The notes under the pieces are model-generated. The model ran no database searches, had not been told where the DNA came from, and worked only from the letters and a program-made list of their open reading frames with translations. A stretch of 64,000 nucleotides of DNA from Adiantum capillus-veneris. Lineage: Eukaryota; Streptophyta; Polypodiopsida; Polypodiales; Pteridaceae. Location: NCBI GenBank assembly GCA_014529385.2, contig CM043949.1, forward strand, positions 149,897,850 through 149,961,849, read 5' to 3'. Both the position numbers and the translations under genes were made by a program. Positions 1-12,007 of the stretch are shown piece by piece (within the stretch, counting starts at the first letter, position 1; each line of letters starts with the position of its first letter).

Positions 1-414
1 ATTCACTTTTATGGATGATGAGGATGATGATGCTGTATACAAGAATCATTATGCAAGCAACCATTGGGAAAGAGCCACCAGAGAAACCTTGGTTAAGGTG
101 TGAGATCTAGATGAGTCATATGTAGCCTTGATTGATAATGGCTGTGAAATCAACCTCATGTCGAGATGTCTCTATATGATGGGAAAGTGGCCAATTGACA
201 TAGATCGTGGATGGATGATAAGAGATACAAACAACTCCTTAAGAGGTCTATACTGAGCTTGTCATAATGTCAAAGTGACTATAGGAGATGTAAAGGATGA
301 GCAAAATTTCTTTGTGAAAGATATGTCAACCTACCCATTCATATTAGGGCAACGTGACGGTTGTATCGTCCAAAATACATGGGGATATTTTTCCCCCAAT
401 ATCACCATAAGCGT
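1..414 (+). pseudogene. Ty3/gypsy protease remnant
   Basis: In the plus frame the stretch at about 125-190 reads YVALIDNGCEINLMSR, which matches the retropepsin active-site region of plant gypsy polyproteins (usual form IDTGSEINLMS). About 60 residues later comes YPFILGQ, matching the PFILG(Q/R)PW strand near the protease C-terminus. The catalytic D-(S/T)-G has become D-N-G, and in-frame stops lie near 102 and 255, so this is a dead fragment. No gag or reverse transcriptase adjoins it; to the right it is cut by the CACTA-like piece starting near 415. Identification rests on these two motifs only. Confidence 0.65.
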
Positions 415-599
415 CACTAAAAATGTCACAAAGAGAATGTTTCTATATGCATCACTATATAGCGATGCATACAACGAATCTACAAATCCCAATTTAGTGA
501 TGCATATAAATACACTGTAGGACCAGAAATAGAGACGCATATAGCGACGCCCGTGAATAACAAATTTTGCTAGTAGGGCATTCACTACCCTGCCAGCCC

Positions 600-1259
600 A
601 TCAACCATATTGAACATAAAGTTTATAGAATAAAGATGCCAAACTAACAGAAGTATCTCAACAATAATTGACAAAGGTAATACACTAACAAATTTATACA
701 CATTAGGCAAAATCACTTGATTGTTAAGCTTTGACCAAAATATAATAGTTACAACAAAATTGTCATTATTGAGAAAATGCATTGTTGACCAATAGTTACA
801 AAATTGACGTACACACATCATCTCATTGTACACGCGATGAGAAAAGAAAACTAGCGCTATCTGGCTATGGTTAGATTGAAGTTGACTAATCGGACGTCTC
901 ATCGCGTCCAAGCGGCGTATCTATCGAAGTTTGAAGAAAAAAACAATTAGACTTTTCGTAAGTAAACATATAATTACAAAACAATCAAATTTTTAGCTTA
1001 TTATCAAAATATAGTTAATGTAAGAGAGTAAAGTTAGATACTAACCAAGCCAGAGCAAGAACTCAAAATGTCCATAAGGGAGCTTAAGCCCTTTCTACTT
1101 GCATACTGGTGCTTGTATGGTGTGGGGTCACGTCCAATCATTAACACTTGTTCAAAACATACAAAGAATACGTTATGTTAGGATTTAAAAGTACAATTAC
1201 CCATAACTACCAAACCTAATGGGCAATGTAAAAACACTCATAAAGCTTTCCTCAAATGA
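600..1259. other. AT-rich stretch without recognisable gene
   Basis: No frame resembles a known protein. It lies inside the presumed CACTA-like element, between the subterminal dyads and the accessory-protein remnant. A short GACG/GCGTC-rich patch near 890-925 may be another subterminal repeat. Confidence 0.4.
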
Positions 1260-2216
1260 CACCCATCCGTCGCTCCCCAAGTGGTGTGAGCTCCCTACCT
1301 CTACTCACGATTTGACTACCTCCTTTTGTTGCTTCCACTTGTAAGGATTTTCGCGTGCTGTTCCCTTTGCATTCTTCCAATCTTCTTTGGCTAGTCAATC
1401 TGACATGTTCCACCCATGATTTATTGCCTTTTTCACTTTAGAGTGCTTGTGCTTGTAGTACTCATGCATCCACCACTTCATCAGGTCTTCATTGAAGCGC
1501 TCATCCCGCTTTGACACACATAACTCATCATGCAGTATGCTGATGACTCTTCATTTTAATTCATTTGTCACTTCACTCCAGGTGTTTAGTATGTGGTGTT
1601 GAAACACTTGAGAGCAAAGTCCATGCATGCGCGAGATCACCTCCTCGCCGTCGTCATCCAAGATGATGCTGTGGTTGATGTCGATCGAGTACGGCAAGCC
1701 TTGTTGCCTGTGACGTGTGAACTTGGGTGTCTCAACATGGGTCTTGAGTGGCATCTTGAGTGGCATGTCAATGGGATTACGAACAACAGGTATCTCCATT
1801 GAAGTCTGGGCCTCGAACCAAGGAGTGTCGAGTGGGGTGACTCTTGGAGGAGTAGTGAGTGGTGTGTAGCCAAGAACGGCCGATAGTTGCGTAAAACTTG
1901 GAGTAGAGAGAAACGTCGTGGCTGGTGTGGGGGTGGACAAATAGGGGGAAGGTAAGGAGCCTCGACAACTATGAAGGAGTGTGGGATCATTAGCGATGGC
2001 TCCTCCACAAGAACTCCCCACTACCACTAGAGCGTCAGTGCCTAGAGGAGTGTGTAGATCGTCTAGTCGACATTGAACTCTCAGAGCCCGCTGATCGCTC
2101 CAAAGCAGACAAAGACTCTGAAGGAGTGGAACGATGTGTCTGTGTACCAGAGCAATGGTAGTCCTTGTACCACCTTCTCTGCTTCGAGTCCAAGGAAGAA
2201 AGAAATTGATCATCAT
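1260..2216 (-). pseudogene. CACTA accessory protein (Transposase_24-like) remnant
   Basis: The minus frame is open from 2216 to 1551 (Pro/Thr-rich N-terminal half, many TP repeats), then continues through a TGA after TWSEVTNELK into RVISILHDELCVSKRDER...MKWWMHEYYKHKHSKVKKAI, and ends near 1260 with QQKEVVKS then SHHLGSDGW. This order, a Pro-rich region, a basic helical region and a terminal SHLGSGGF-like motif, parallels the accessory ORF at 34870-35811 of the CACTA element in this window (QFRQQREAAQ then SHLGSGGF). The role of these proteins in En/Spm elements is poorly known; DNA binding at subterminal repeats is the usual inference. At least two stops make it non-functional. Family placement is tentative. 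Confidence 0.5.
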
Positions 2217-2353
2217 CCATTCCTACATTCAAGACACAAGCATTAAATCTTAATGATGAATGGAGAGAAGAAAATTTGAATAAGTTATAATTTGATTCAC
2301 AATTTAAATTTCACAAGTTTAGCAGACAGACAAGAATGGGCAAAAATCCACGT

Positions 2354-3622
2354 TTTCAGGCATTTTTTGGATGAGCATAAAGTCACTAGGTCATGCCAAA
2401 AAGCTTGCCCTTATTCTCATGTATATATGTGTACATAGCCCTGCAAGTCTTGGAAATGACCATGTATAAATTTATGTATAAAGATGTGATTTTGTCAGGC
2501 TTGGGTGCTGATATTTTTTGTGTGTTTGAGTCTGCAGAACATGGTTTTCATTAATTATTTTTGCCCACGCTTTATTGCTCGTGAATCGGACTTGTACATC
2601 ATGAGTTATGAGCATCCAAAGTGGGCGGTCTCAAGTTCAAAAGAGTGCAGGTGCATGCAGCAAGGGCAACGTGGTCAACTTGGTATATTGAATTATAAAT
2701 GCTGAGGTTTGAGATTTCTAGAAGTAGCCGAGATGATGGGATTGGAGCCGTGTGTTATAGTGTGTCATTTGGTCATCGGAGTAACAAGTTATTCTTTGGG
2801 GAAGTTTTCACAGAAGTTCTCCTCTCCTTTGGGGAGAAACTGGAAATTTGTTGGGCATAAGGGGGTTGTGAGGATTGAGAAGAAGTTTCCATGTGGCATG
2901 GGAATTATCTCACATGGGAAGGGAAAAGGGGAGAATGGTGGGTATACAAGGCACATTGGGAGCCCATTATAGGTGTATCAAAGTGAGAGGAGCTCTCAAG
3001 GCTTGGCTATGGAGGGGCTCATGGGCTTCATGGGGAGAAAGGGAGAAATTTTTGAGTTCCCACTCAGTTGGACAAGCAACTCGCTACAAATTTTGGTCCT
3101 CAAACACTTGCCCCCACCCCATTCCCTTGATCAAAGGGTCATCGACACCTCATTTGCCAAAAAATTATGCCAAAAAAAGACCAAAAATGAGCAAATCAAA
3201 TGATTCCTTCATAGAGAGCCTTGTCGGTTGAGAAGAGAGACAAACTTTTTGGAGATAAAAGATAATAAAGCCCCCATTTTAATAGCTTCAACACTTGCAC
3301 AACTTCTAGAGAGCTTGTTTTTTAGCAAGAAAGAGTACACCCTTGGTTTCGAGCGGCTAGCTATAACTATTTCATCTTTCATCTGTTTTTTGCCTATAGA
3401 TACTCTTCCGACATCTCAACAAGATTAGATTTTTCATGATTTCTTCAGTTTCTCCTAATTTGAAGTGTGTTTCATGCTTGAAGGGTTTTTCATAAATCTC
3501 CATAAATCTCTACAGGTGTTTATCACATGTGTTTTTGACGGTGTAATAGTTCTTTCTTCCGACAGCGTGATTTGTGCAAGGCTATAGATGCACTCGTTTC
3601 TCTTGTTGTTTGAACGCTAACA
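2354..3622 (+). repeat. gypsy A 5' LTR (approx. 1.27 kb)
   Basis: This block aligns along its length with 24084-25337: both begin CAGGCATTTTTTGGATGAGC, share GTGAATCGGACT(C/T)GTACATC, GGGCGGTCTCAA, CACTTGCCCCCACCCC and GGGTTTTTCATAAATCTC, and end near GCTAACA/GCTAAAA. Immediately after the left copy, TGGTGCCCCC (3629-3638) could be a primer-binding site, and gag follows at 3894. The right copy is preceded by a polypurine-like tract. Exact ends are uncertain by about 20 bp because the terminal TG...CA is not conserved between copies. Confidence 0.65.
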
Positions 3623-3893
3623 TCTTTTTGGTGCCCCCATGCTCCAATTATTATGAAATATGTCTATTTTGTAGGCAGATAATGTAAAGGGGATGTGGGT
3701 CCTTATGGAGAACTGCTTATGAATGTGAAAATTGCGGACAACACTTGAGGCGGTTGTGTAATTGGATTGTACACTCTATAGGGTCCTGAGGTTTTATGAA
3801 TCCAAGAATTGGGGGCTGGGTTAGCTAGTGTGAGGTCGATTAGGTACTAGATCGATCCATCGACATCCCTTGAGCTTTTGACGTCACATGTAA

Positions 3894-4850
3894 GTGTTTT
3901 TGTGGCAATCAAACATGGCAAAAGAGTTTCCACACTTTCATAGATTGACTAATGTGAATGCAAAGACTTTTATTGAAAACATGGAAGTCAATTTCTTACT
4001 GCAAAATATAGTAGACCAAGCTATATTGTTGCAACTGCTGCAATATACTTTACAGGACGAGGCAAAAGTCTCGTTACAAAATCATGAAGTACTGGTGCAG
4101 GCACAAACTCAAGGGATGGTTTTAGACTACAATCATGTGAAGCAAGTTTTTTTGGCACAATACAGATCCATTGAAGTACCTGGTGAAGTTTGGCATGAAA
4201 TTTTGGGGTACACTCAGAAGGTTAATCAAATTGTTGATGATTCTGTCATGTAGTTCACCCTTTTATGGGATAAATGGCTGGAGCTTTGGGAAATGAAATC
4301 CCTCCATCCATGTTAAAGAAGGACCATTTTGTGGAAAACTTAAAAGAAAGTCTAAAGCTCAAAGTTGAGCTGAAAAGGCCCGTTACCTTTGTGGAAGCAA
4401 TCACTATCGCAAATGAGAAAGAATGGAAGGCTCAAAGACTCAATGAGTATGGCAAAGTGGTCCCTGTGCAAGGTAATAGTGTCCAAAACGAGGAAAATGA
4501 GGCAGAGAGTGGAGCCCAACCTATTCAAAAGGTTACTAGCACTGAACAGTTAGCCTACAAAATATGCAAGATATATGACCATGCTGCAGGAATTGTGGAT
4601 ATGATGACCATGATGCAAGAATTGCAGCTCAATGTTCTTGGAGGTGGAGGTGGTCGTGGTCATGGACGTGGTAGACTAATGGCCCAGGCATGTGAAGCTT
4701 AGCCTAATGCTAATGCAGGTCATGGAAAATGTGTCTTTGAGCCGCAAAGGAGGCTCATACCTATTATAATTGTGGTGAACTTGGTCACATGAGCACTTAT
4801 TGTTTAAAGACAACAAGGATGGGAGGTGATATGTTTCCACTTCCCCAGTA
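3894..4850 (+). pseudogene. gag: gypsy A gag (capsid and zinc knuckle)
   Basis: The plus frame opens near 3894 and runs with a TAG at 4251-4253 and a frame change near 4270 into a second open part ending at 4702. The first part (FPHFHRLTNVNAKTFIENMEVNFLLQ...DEAKVSLQ...) has the helical pattern of retrotransposon gag; the second has FVENLKESLKLKVELKRPVTFVEAITIA, typical of the capsid C-terminus, then a Gly/Arg-rich tail. At about 4755-4810 lies a zinc knuckle reading YYNCGELGHMSTYC: three of the four CCHC ligands are present and the first Cys has become Tyr. Gag packages element RNA. The coding sequence would continue across the copia B insertion at 5064 into the protease region at 18907. Confidence 0.7.
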
Positions 4851-5063
4851 GATTCTTAATAGCTAGGGCTAATGATCATGCATTGGATATATGGGGAGAT
4901 CAAGGTACTGAACATGAAAATCAAGCCTCAACCTCTGGTGGTCATGTGGCTATTGTGCGGGTTGAAAAGAAAGAGGTAGATATGTTGCCCGTAGGCAAAA
5001 GAGAGAGGGAAGGCTATGCCGCTCCAGGTCCCAATAAAAAGAAAGGGAAGGAGAAAGAGGGTG

Positions 5064-5290
5064 TGTTACCATATACATGCGGTAGCGATGTGTGTGAACA
5101 CACTTAGACCACTGAGGCATTTCTCCCCTCTTTAGGAGGTTCTTCCCCTGTGAATTGTATATACGCCCACTCATTCTAGGGATATCTATCTTTCCATTGC
5201 ACACTAAGTGATATACTCTCTGTTGTGTTCCTTGAGATCCCTTTGTCTTCTCTAAGTTGTGTGTGTTTTCGTGCAACACTTATTCCAACA
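5064..5290 (+). repeat. copia B 5' LTR
   Basis: 227 bp, begins TGTTACCATA and ends CCAACA; aligns with 18676-18906 (shared GAACACACTTAG, CTTTAGGAGGTT, CTATCTATCTTTCCATTGCA, ATATACTCTCTGTTGTG). The divergence between copies, clear by eye, indicates an old insertion. Confidence 0.85.
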
Positions 5291-5292
5291 AT

Positions 5293-5304
5293 TGGTATCA
5301 GAGC
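5293..5304 (+). other. copia B primer-binding site
   Basis: TGGTATCAGAGC, complementary to the 3' end of plant initiator Met tRNA, three bases after the 5' LTR end. Confidence 0.85.
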
Positions 5305-5612
5305 AGGTTGCATCCTCTCGAGCTTAGTCACCAACATCTCCAATACATGCATGCTCACTTTCTCCGATTTTATTGAGCTTTGGCAAGCATTCATAGGTCA
5401 ATAAAAATTCTGGGCTCATTTTGGTTTTTGTTTCCACTACAAACAGTACTACATAGGCTATTTTGTCATTTTGTGTAGAATGTCTGTCATTGTTGGTTTC
5501 TACATATCAGGTCCCTTACAGTCTTCTACGGTTTGGGCTATATAGCACGTGTTGTTCCCGCTTCATTTCTCCTCTTTTCACGAAATTTTCACATCAGGTG
5601 AAACATTTAACA

Positions 5613-6199
5613 TGGCTAAAAACAACACATATGTGTTCATGATGTTTATTGTTTCTAAGGAGAGATTGGATGGGCACAATTACCCTATGTAGGCTTACAT
5701 GGTGCAACATGTTCTTTTGTCAAAGGTCATCTACAATATTGTACATGGCATTGATGTATGCACTGGTTCTAAGGATCTAGGCGATGTTGAGGATTTTGCA
5801 GGTCTTGCTGCAAGGATTGCTGCTGTTAGAGTTGTTTGGCCTATGACAGAACAATCTCGTTGGGATGTAAAAGAAGCATAGGCCCATGCTTTGATTCCGT
5901 TCTCTGTAAGGTGCACCATTACTCCTCACATTGATCTTTATGCAAGCCGCAAGGAGGCAAAAATTGCATTGCTACGTAAAGGGTTGGAGCTGGAGTCAAA
6001 GATTATGCATGAGGAAGATCATATGGACACTTTTGTTGCTGGTATCAAGGATATCAATGAGTACCTTATTCTTCAGGTGAAGTCATTTTAGACAGTTTCC
6101 TTGTGCAGACTGTTCTTGATGCATTGCCAAACTCTTACTAGACATTTGCTAGTACTCGAAGACTCATGATCCAAGGAAATCCTGAAGTTGTCAAGTTTG
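5613..6199 (+). pseudogene. gag: copia B gag, N-terminal part
   Basis: From the ATG at 5613 the frame gives ...SKERLDGHNYPM*AYMVQHVLLSK..., matching the copia gag motif F-x-G-x-NY-x-x-W with the Trp codon turned into TAG. It continues through TMTEQSRWD-like sequence (WPMTEQSRWDVKEA) and a further TAG to ...DALPNSY*TFASTRRLMIQGNPEVVKF at 6199, where insertion F begins. The frame resumes in phase at 12955 with FDALCTLLLQESLSRKNR, which proves that 6200-12954 is an insertion. Several stops make the gene dead. Confidence 0.75.
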
Positions 6200-6323
6200 T
6201 GTTGGGGGTCCCATCGTTGCATAGCTCCAATGACCAACAAAATTATCAATCCGGAGGGATGATCTACCCAGCTAGGATATGGAAACACTCACACAATTAG
6301 TGAGCTAATCATGGTAACACGAA

Positions 6324-6464
6324 TCTCAAACCAAAGGACTGCCAGCCCCGGTCCATCCTCCAACCCTCCCTTTTATAGGCTTCCGGCCTGCTTGAACCCG
6401 TTCCCATTGGCAGCCGGCCCCTGGCCGAGTTCGTGACCCCATTGGTTTGGCCCTTGGCCTGACA
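6324..6464 (-). repeat. chromovirus C 3' LTR
   Basis: 141 bp; on the minus strand starts TGTCAGGCCAAGGG and ends GGTTTGAGA. Contains the TATA-like CTATAAAAGG and borders the polypurine tract at 6467-6476. Differs from the other LTR at about 11 positions. Confidence 0.9.
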
Positions 6465-6479
6465 TTACTCCCCCCTTGG

Positions 6480-9400
6480 AGAAGCGGTTTCGTCCTCGAA
6501 AACAAAAGTGGGGAATTTCTTCTTAAGAACACTAATGTTTTCCCAAGTGGCACCGTCCTTAGGTCGATCTTTCCACTTGACTAAAGCTTGACTACGTACA
6601 TGCTGACGAGCACGTAGTTCATGAAAATCTAAAATGCATTCAGGTTCATGCGGTTGAATGGGAGGTTCAGTGAAATCAACCAATATCTGCTAGCCGATAA
6701 AATTGTCGTCCCCATGCAAGCGTTTACGTAAACGACTTACATGAAAAACCGGATGGACACGAGAGTGCACAGGTAACTCATGTTTGTAGGCCCTATCACC
6801 AACTCGCTTGAGTATCTTAAATGGCCCACAATAACATAGAGATAATTTGGGTGTAGGCCCAGTCTTCAAACTTTCTGAATTCTCTAGCACACGCAAAAAT
6901 ACGTCTTCTCCTTCCGTGAAGGTAACTTGCCGACGTTTCTCATCAGCATATTACTTATACCGATCATGTGCTTGTCAAACATTTTGACGAGCAAGTCTCA
7001 GCATTTCCATATGATCTTGGAGAAACTCCTTGACCTGTTGGAGCTTCTCAGTTGCCAACCCCACCGTCATCACTGGTGATCTAGGTTGAAAACCATACAT
7101 AAGCATGAATGGATTAAAACCAGTTGTGACATGCTTAGCACTATTATATGCAAACTCAAGAATAGGAAGATAATCTTCCCAATTTGATTGTTTCTTGCTA
7201 ACGTATGCTCGTAGCATATCCTCTAGCACTTGGTTGACACGTTCAGTCTGACCATCTGTTTCAGGGTGATCAGCCATACTTAAATTAAGTTGTGTACCCA
7301 ATCGTTTAAAAACAACCCTCCAAAAATGATTGTTAAACTTGGGATCACGATCACTCACAATGTTACTTGGCAATCCATACAACGTGTAAAGATTGTCCAC
7401 AAATAACTTAGCTAATTCTGGAGTCTTAATGGTTCACTTGGTTGGAATAAACCGACAAAGTTTAGTCAACCAGTCTACGACCACCCATACCGAGTCATGT
7501 CCTCGAATAGTGGTTGGTAAACCCACAATAAAATCCATGGAGATACTTTCCCATTTACCATTGGGAAACTCTAAAGGATGTAAGAGTCCTCCTGCTTTCA
7601 GGCGCTCTGCTTTATTAACTTGACCATTTTTGACAATGCAAGACATAGTCTTGAACATACCCATGCAAACCTGGCCAGTAAAACTGTCGTCTTACAAGTG
7701 CATAGGTTTTCTTAATTCCCGGGTGCCCTGCACTTGGACTATCGTGACATTCATAAAGAATTTGGCGCCGAATGTTCGCGTCCATCGGTACACACACTCT
7801 TCCCTTGTGGAGTAGGTACCCATCATCTATGGAAAAATTCTTCCATCTCTACAGTTCATCACTCAAAAGAGGAGAACTGGGTGTGGAGGAAACAAAACCA
7901 CTACCAGCATTGGAGTGAGAAGGATCCCTCTTTATAACATAGCTCCACACCTTGGAGTATGCAGTATCATGCTCGCATTTACCTTTGAGAGATTCCAAAA
8001 ACTCACTCCGCAATTTCCTGAAAAGGAGAGAGTTGATATCTGGCATTGGACTACATTGTACCGCCCTTTGCGATATCGTAGCTTGGCATCATACTCCTGA
8101 AGAATCTCAGCCCACCTGGCCTTGCGACCCTTCAAATCACTTTGTTGTGTAAACCACTTGATGCTTTCATGGTCAAACACAATCTCGAACTGTGCACCAT
8201 ACAAATAATGTCGCCATGTCTTTAAAGCAAACACTATTGCATAGAGCCCTCGTTCGTAAGCAGAGTAATTTTGCTGTGCTGAATCCAGCTTCTTGCTTTC
8301 AAATGCAATTGGCCTTCCCTCCTGCAGAAGGACTGCTCCAATCGCACGATTACTAGCATCAGTTTCCAAAACGAATGGCTTTAAGGGATCCACAATATCC
8401 AAAATAGGAGCTGTGGCTAATGTTTCCTTAAGTTTGTCAAAACTTTGCTGTTGTTTTAATCCCCACTGAAAGGTCTTGCCCTTGGCTTTCAGCTGATCTG
8501 TCATGGGAACAAGAATATGGTCATAGTTTTTAACGAATCGACGATAAAAACATGCAAAGCCTAAAAAAAATTGGAGCCCTTCCACATTTTTGGGAGAGGG
8601 CCACCTCCGAATGGCATCCACGTTGGATTGATCCATGTGTAACCCTACAGCCGAAATAACATGCCCCAAGTAGTGAATTTCCTCCTTGAGGAAATCACAT
8701 TTGGATTCCTTGACATATAACTGATTTTGGTGTAGCAAACGAAACACTTGTTTCAAATGTGCCAAGTGCTCTTCCTCAGAGGCACTATATACAAGAATGT
8801 CATCGAGGAAAACGATAACAAACTTTTCCAAGTATGGTCTCAAGACACTATCCATGAGTGTCATGAACGTAGCTGGAGAATTGGTTAACCGAAAGGGCAT
8901 CACCAAAAACTCATGATGTCCAAACCTTGTTTGGAACGCTGTTTTGGGTATATCCGCAAGCCTAATGCGTACTTGATGATACCCAGATCTTAAATCAATC
9001 TTTGAAAATATACGAGCGTGGGTGAGCTTATCAAACAGCTCATCCACTCGTGGCAATGGGTACTTGTTCTTAACAGTAACCGCATGTAATCCACGGTAAT
9101 CTACGCACATGCGCATACTACCATCCTTTTTCTTCACCAAGAGAATGGGAGAGGCCCATGGTGAAGAACTTGGTTGAATAAACCCTCTACTGAGGTAGTC
9201 AGCAAGTTGAAGTTCCACCTCAGCAGCCTCAAAATGACTCATTCTGTAAGGTGGTTTACTCACTGGCTTACTGCTTGCAACCACGTCTATGCCATGTTGT
9301 ACAGAACGTGTCGGCGGTAGACCTGGTGGTAAATCATCTGGGAAAAAATCCTTGAATTCCCTTAAAAGTTCCTTTAATTCATTAGCAATATTTGCTTGTT

Positions 9401-10130
9401 TTGAATTAGTAGGCATAGCTGGAAGAAGAGAGAGAGAAGAATGCAGCGTTGAGGAAGTTTTATTCAAAACATTATCAACATTAGAAACATCATCCACATT
9501 GGAAATAAAATGGCATAGTGAGTAACACAAAAAGAGTTCTTCTATTGCATCATCAGAAGAGAGCTTCATTAGCTCAGCTGTACAAATAAGTGGTGAGGAA
9601 GGTACATCCTTCTCCCCCAATAGCAGCACGTGCACACCATTGGATCCAAACATTAGACTATTATGCTCATAGCTACGTCTAACTGATGATCCTAAACTAT
9701 GCAGCCATTCACGACTAAGAACCACATCTACCCTCTTCATATTCATGACTTGGAAATCCAAAGAGGTACGGTATCCTTGAATTTCCAGAGGTACATCTTT
9801 AACCTGAGTTTCCCATATCTCAGCATCATGGCCGTTAATCATTGCTACCTTGTAGCGATGGGAACTCAGGGTTTGGGGCAATTTGAGTCGTTTCACCAAT
9901 TTATAATTGATGAAATTGTGCGACGCACCATCGTCTACCAAGATCCGCACCCTGTGCCCTTGGATAGAGCCATGCATATGCACAAACTCATGTGGTCCGA
10001 AGTCTGCTGTCACATGGAGGCCGTGATACAACACTCATGCACCGCCTCGGTGTGTGTTACTTCCACATTAGCAAACTGGGAAGAGGATTCAAGAGGTAAA
10101 AGCTGCACCATGTGCACTGCTTTTTCCTTC
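6480..10130 (-). pseudogene. pol: chromovirus C pol (PR-RT-RH-IN-chromodomain)
   Basis: Longest open part 10034-7932 holds the protease ([10 protein letters not shown], Asp in place of the usual Ser/Thr), reverse transcriptase ([44 protein letters not shown]) and RNase H ([13 protein letters not shown]). Frame is lost near 8045. The integrase follows in pieces: zinc domain HDSPSAGHPG...HCQK, broken near 7625 by one extra base at the CxxC motif; core SMDFIVGLP, SDRDPKF and DGQTERVN; C-terminal domain GPFKILKRVGDRAYKHELP...VFHVSRLR. Last comes a chromodomain (ALVKWKDRPKDGATWEN, near 6540-6590). At least four nonsense codons interrupt the second half. The chromodomain places the element among chromoviruses, which use it to target insertion through modified histones. 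Confidence 0.88.
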
Positions 10131-10175
10131 CCCTTGTCTTGAGCAGCAGATTTCCCAGTGGGACAATCCTTTTTG

Positions 10176-11231
10176 CTATGTCCAGTTCCCAAACTCATCC
10201 GTTGAGAGAGGACCTCTAGACCCCTTGGGATTTTTGGAGGTCTCTGATGCAGCAGATGCAAATTTTCTTTTATGATGCACATGCTGTGGACGTGTTGAAA
10301 TAGGTGTAGTGTCATGCACATGCGAACTATGCAATGCCCGATCATCGGGATCATCATGGATGTGAACTTGCACTATTGCTTCCTCAAGTGTTTGTGGATC
10401 TTGGGTTTTAACGTGCTTCTTAAGCTCGGGATTTAACCCACGGATGAACCCACGTACCTGCTGAAAGGTGTCCATCCCTTCCAGCTTGAGGATCACATCC
10501 CGATAATGGGAAATATATTCTAATAATGTTTTATGCTGGCGCATAGAAAATTTGTCCCAGGCGGTCCAATTTCTATCCTTCTCATTAGTAGGTAGAAATT
10601 CCTTCCTCAAGATAGTCTCAAAAGCTGCCCAAGTCTGTGGTAGGATTCCCTTCTCCTTGAGAGACATCCACCATTTGTAGGCCTTGCCGTCCAAAGTCAG
10701 ACTTGTCTGCAGCGCCTTGGCTGCTGCATCCGGGGTACGTCTAAGGTCATGAATACCATCCCACTTGCTGAGAAAAATATTCATGGTGTCCTTGTTTCGC
10801 TCACGCTCTTCTCCCCGAAAAATTGGTGGCTTTGTATTTTTCAACAAATCGTCCACCTCTTTTTGGGTCAGAGAGTGCAGCGGTCCTGGAGGAGGGCCTT
10901 GCCCGGCACCTGGCCCTTGGCCTAGTGTGGAGCCGTGCTCTTGATTTTGCTGACCAGCATGGCCCATGGCCTGCTGTCGCATATGCAACTTAATCAAATC
11001 CGATAATGTTGCGACATTCTGATTTGATTGTGCAAAATTCGTTTCAAGCACAGTCATGCGTGTTTGCAATGCATGGAAATCTTGCATGTCCAGCAACTCA
11101 TACGCATCGTCTATCTCCATTTTGGCACGATTGCCCTCCGTGAGAGGAATCGTCCGAATGGCATCGGCAAACGAAACGGGTGCCGACTGCTCAAAATCGA
11201 ATGCATGATGCATATCTATGTCTGAATCCAT
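10176..11231 (-). pseudogene. gag: chromovirus C gag
   Basis: The likely start is the ATG at 11231 (MDSDIDMHH). The frame is open for about 350 residues. An N-terminal helical region (MTVLETNFAQSNQNVATLSDLIKLHMRQQ) and a Gly/Pro/Gln-rich linker precede the retrotransposon capsid domain (PPIFRGEER...FLSKWDGIHD...KALQTSLTLDGKAYKWWMSL...WAAFETILRKEF...YRDVILKLEG...FIRGLNPELKKHV). The zinc knuckle just downstream (10150-10215) survives only as GTGHSKKDCP in another frame. Gag is therefore nearly whole but is separated from pol by frameshifts. Confidence 0.85.
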
Positions 11232-11363
11232 GCTGTGGAGGTATTGTGCGAGAAAAGAAAGGAGAATACCTGAATTCCAACGAGCTCGTAGCCGTATGCG
11301 ATAAGGAACCGTATAATTACGCCTTTGAGAAGAAAGAACGCCGACTTCGAAAGCGAAGTTCAA

Positions 11364-11993
11364 TCCAAGACCACTACCAGCTTGACAACAAGGAGCAAAA
11401 CTGTAGTGGATGATTCACTCAAAAGCACGGAGCAAATTCAAGTTGCCAATAGTCCAGTTTGCATCGTATGCAATCACCAAAATGATGAAAAAATAAGCCA
11501 ATCGGTGGCTTGTCGAAGCTTCAAAAAACTGTGCTCAGCAAGTTCGAACTTTAGGATTTGCAGTAATCAACCTAAATGATGATTGATGGGATCCCCTATT
11601 CGAAAAAGAGAGCTGTAGCTGCACATTGATGTAAATCCGCAGGGCACGGCCCCTGTTGAAGACCCACGAGGGGTGGCCGGGTGTGAACGGTCAACCCTTA
11701 AGGGTTTTTTTTTAAAAAAAAACTTGACGAAACTCTGCTCTGAGACAGCGCGGCCGCCTGCGTGCTCTTTGTGATGGAGCTAACTCGCGATGGCGAGCTC
11801 GTTTGAAGTCGGGCAAGAGAAGGCAGTTGTCGGTCTTCCCCTTGCGCTCCTACTGAGCCCGAGTTCGACAATTTTGGAGCAGATCGACAGACGCCATCGT
11901 CCCCGACTAGGGGTTGCTGCACATGCGCGGGCTTCGGCTTCTTCTTCCCTCTCCCAATTTAGATTGCATGCCCATGCAAAGCCAAAAATGGCT
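11364..11993 (-). other. chromovirus C 5' leader
   Basis: About 630 bp between the primer site and gag on the minus strand. No convincing coding sequence. A T-run with A-run (11705-11720) and a GC-rich part near 11740-11900 are the only visible features. Confidence 0.5.
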
Positions 11994-12007
11994 GGCTCTG
12001 ATACCAA

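Larger units (their letters stand above)
415..2235 (-). mobile_element. decayed CACTA (En/Spm)-like element, right end unresolved
   Basis: CACTAAAAATG at 415 could be a CACTA-type terminus. It is followed at 440-560 by clustered dyads of the type TATAGCGATGCATA and ATATAGCGACGC, the same subterminal words found in the CACTA element at 33849. The minus-strand coding remnant inside (1260-2216) resembles that element's accessory protein. I do not see a matching right terminus; the last element-like sequence is near 2235. The left boundary is inferred from the motif and from interruption of the gypsy protease frame. Confidence 0.45.

Noticed and set aside
5293-5304. Possible tRNA gene fragment (TGGTATCAGAGC), also near 12000
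   Set aside because: These are retrotransposon primer-binding sites next to LTRs; no tRNA cloverleaf surrounds them.
9289-10142. Plus-strand frames over the chromovirus pol
   Set aside because: Antisense shadows of the minus-strand protease and RT.
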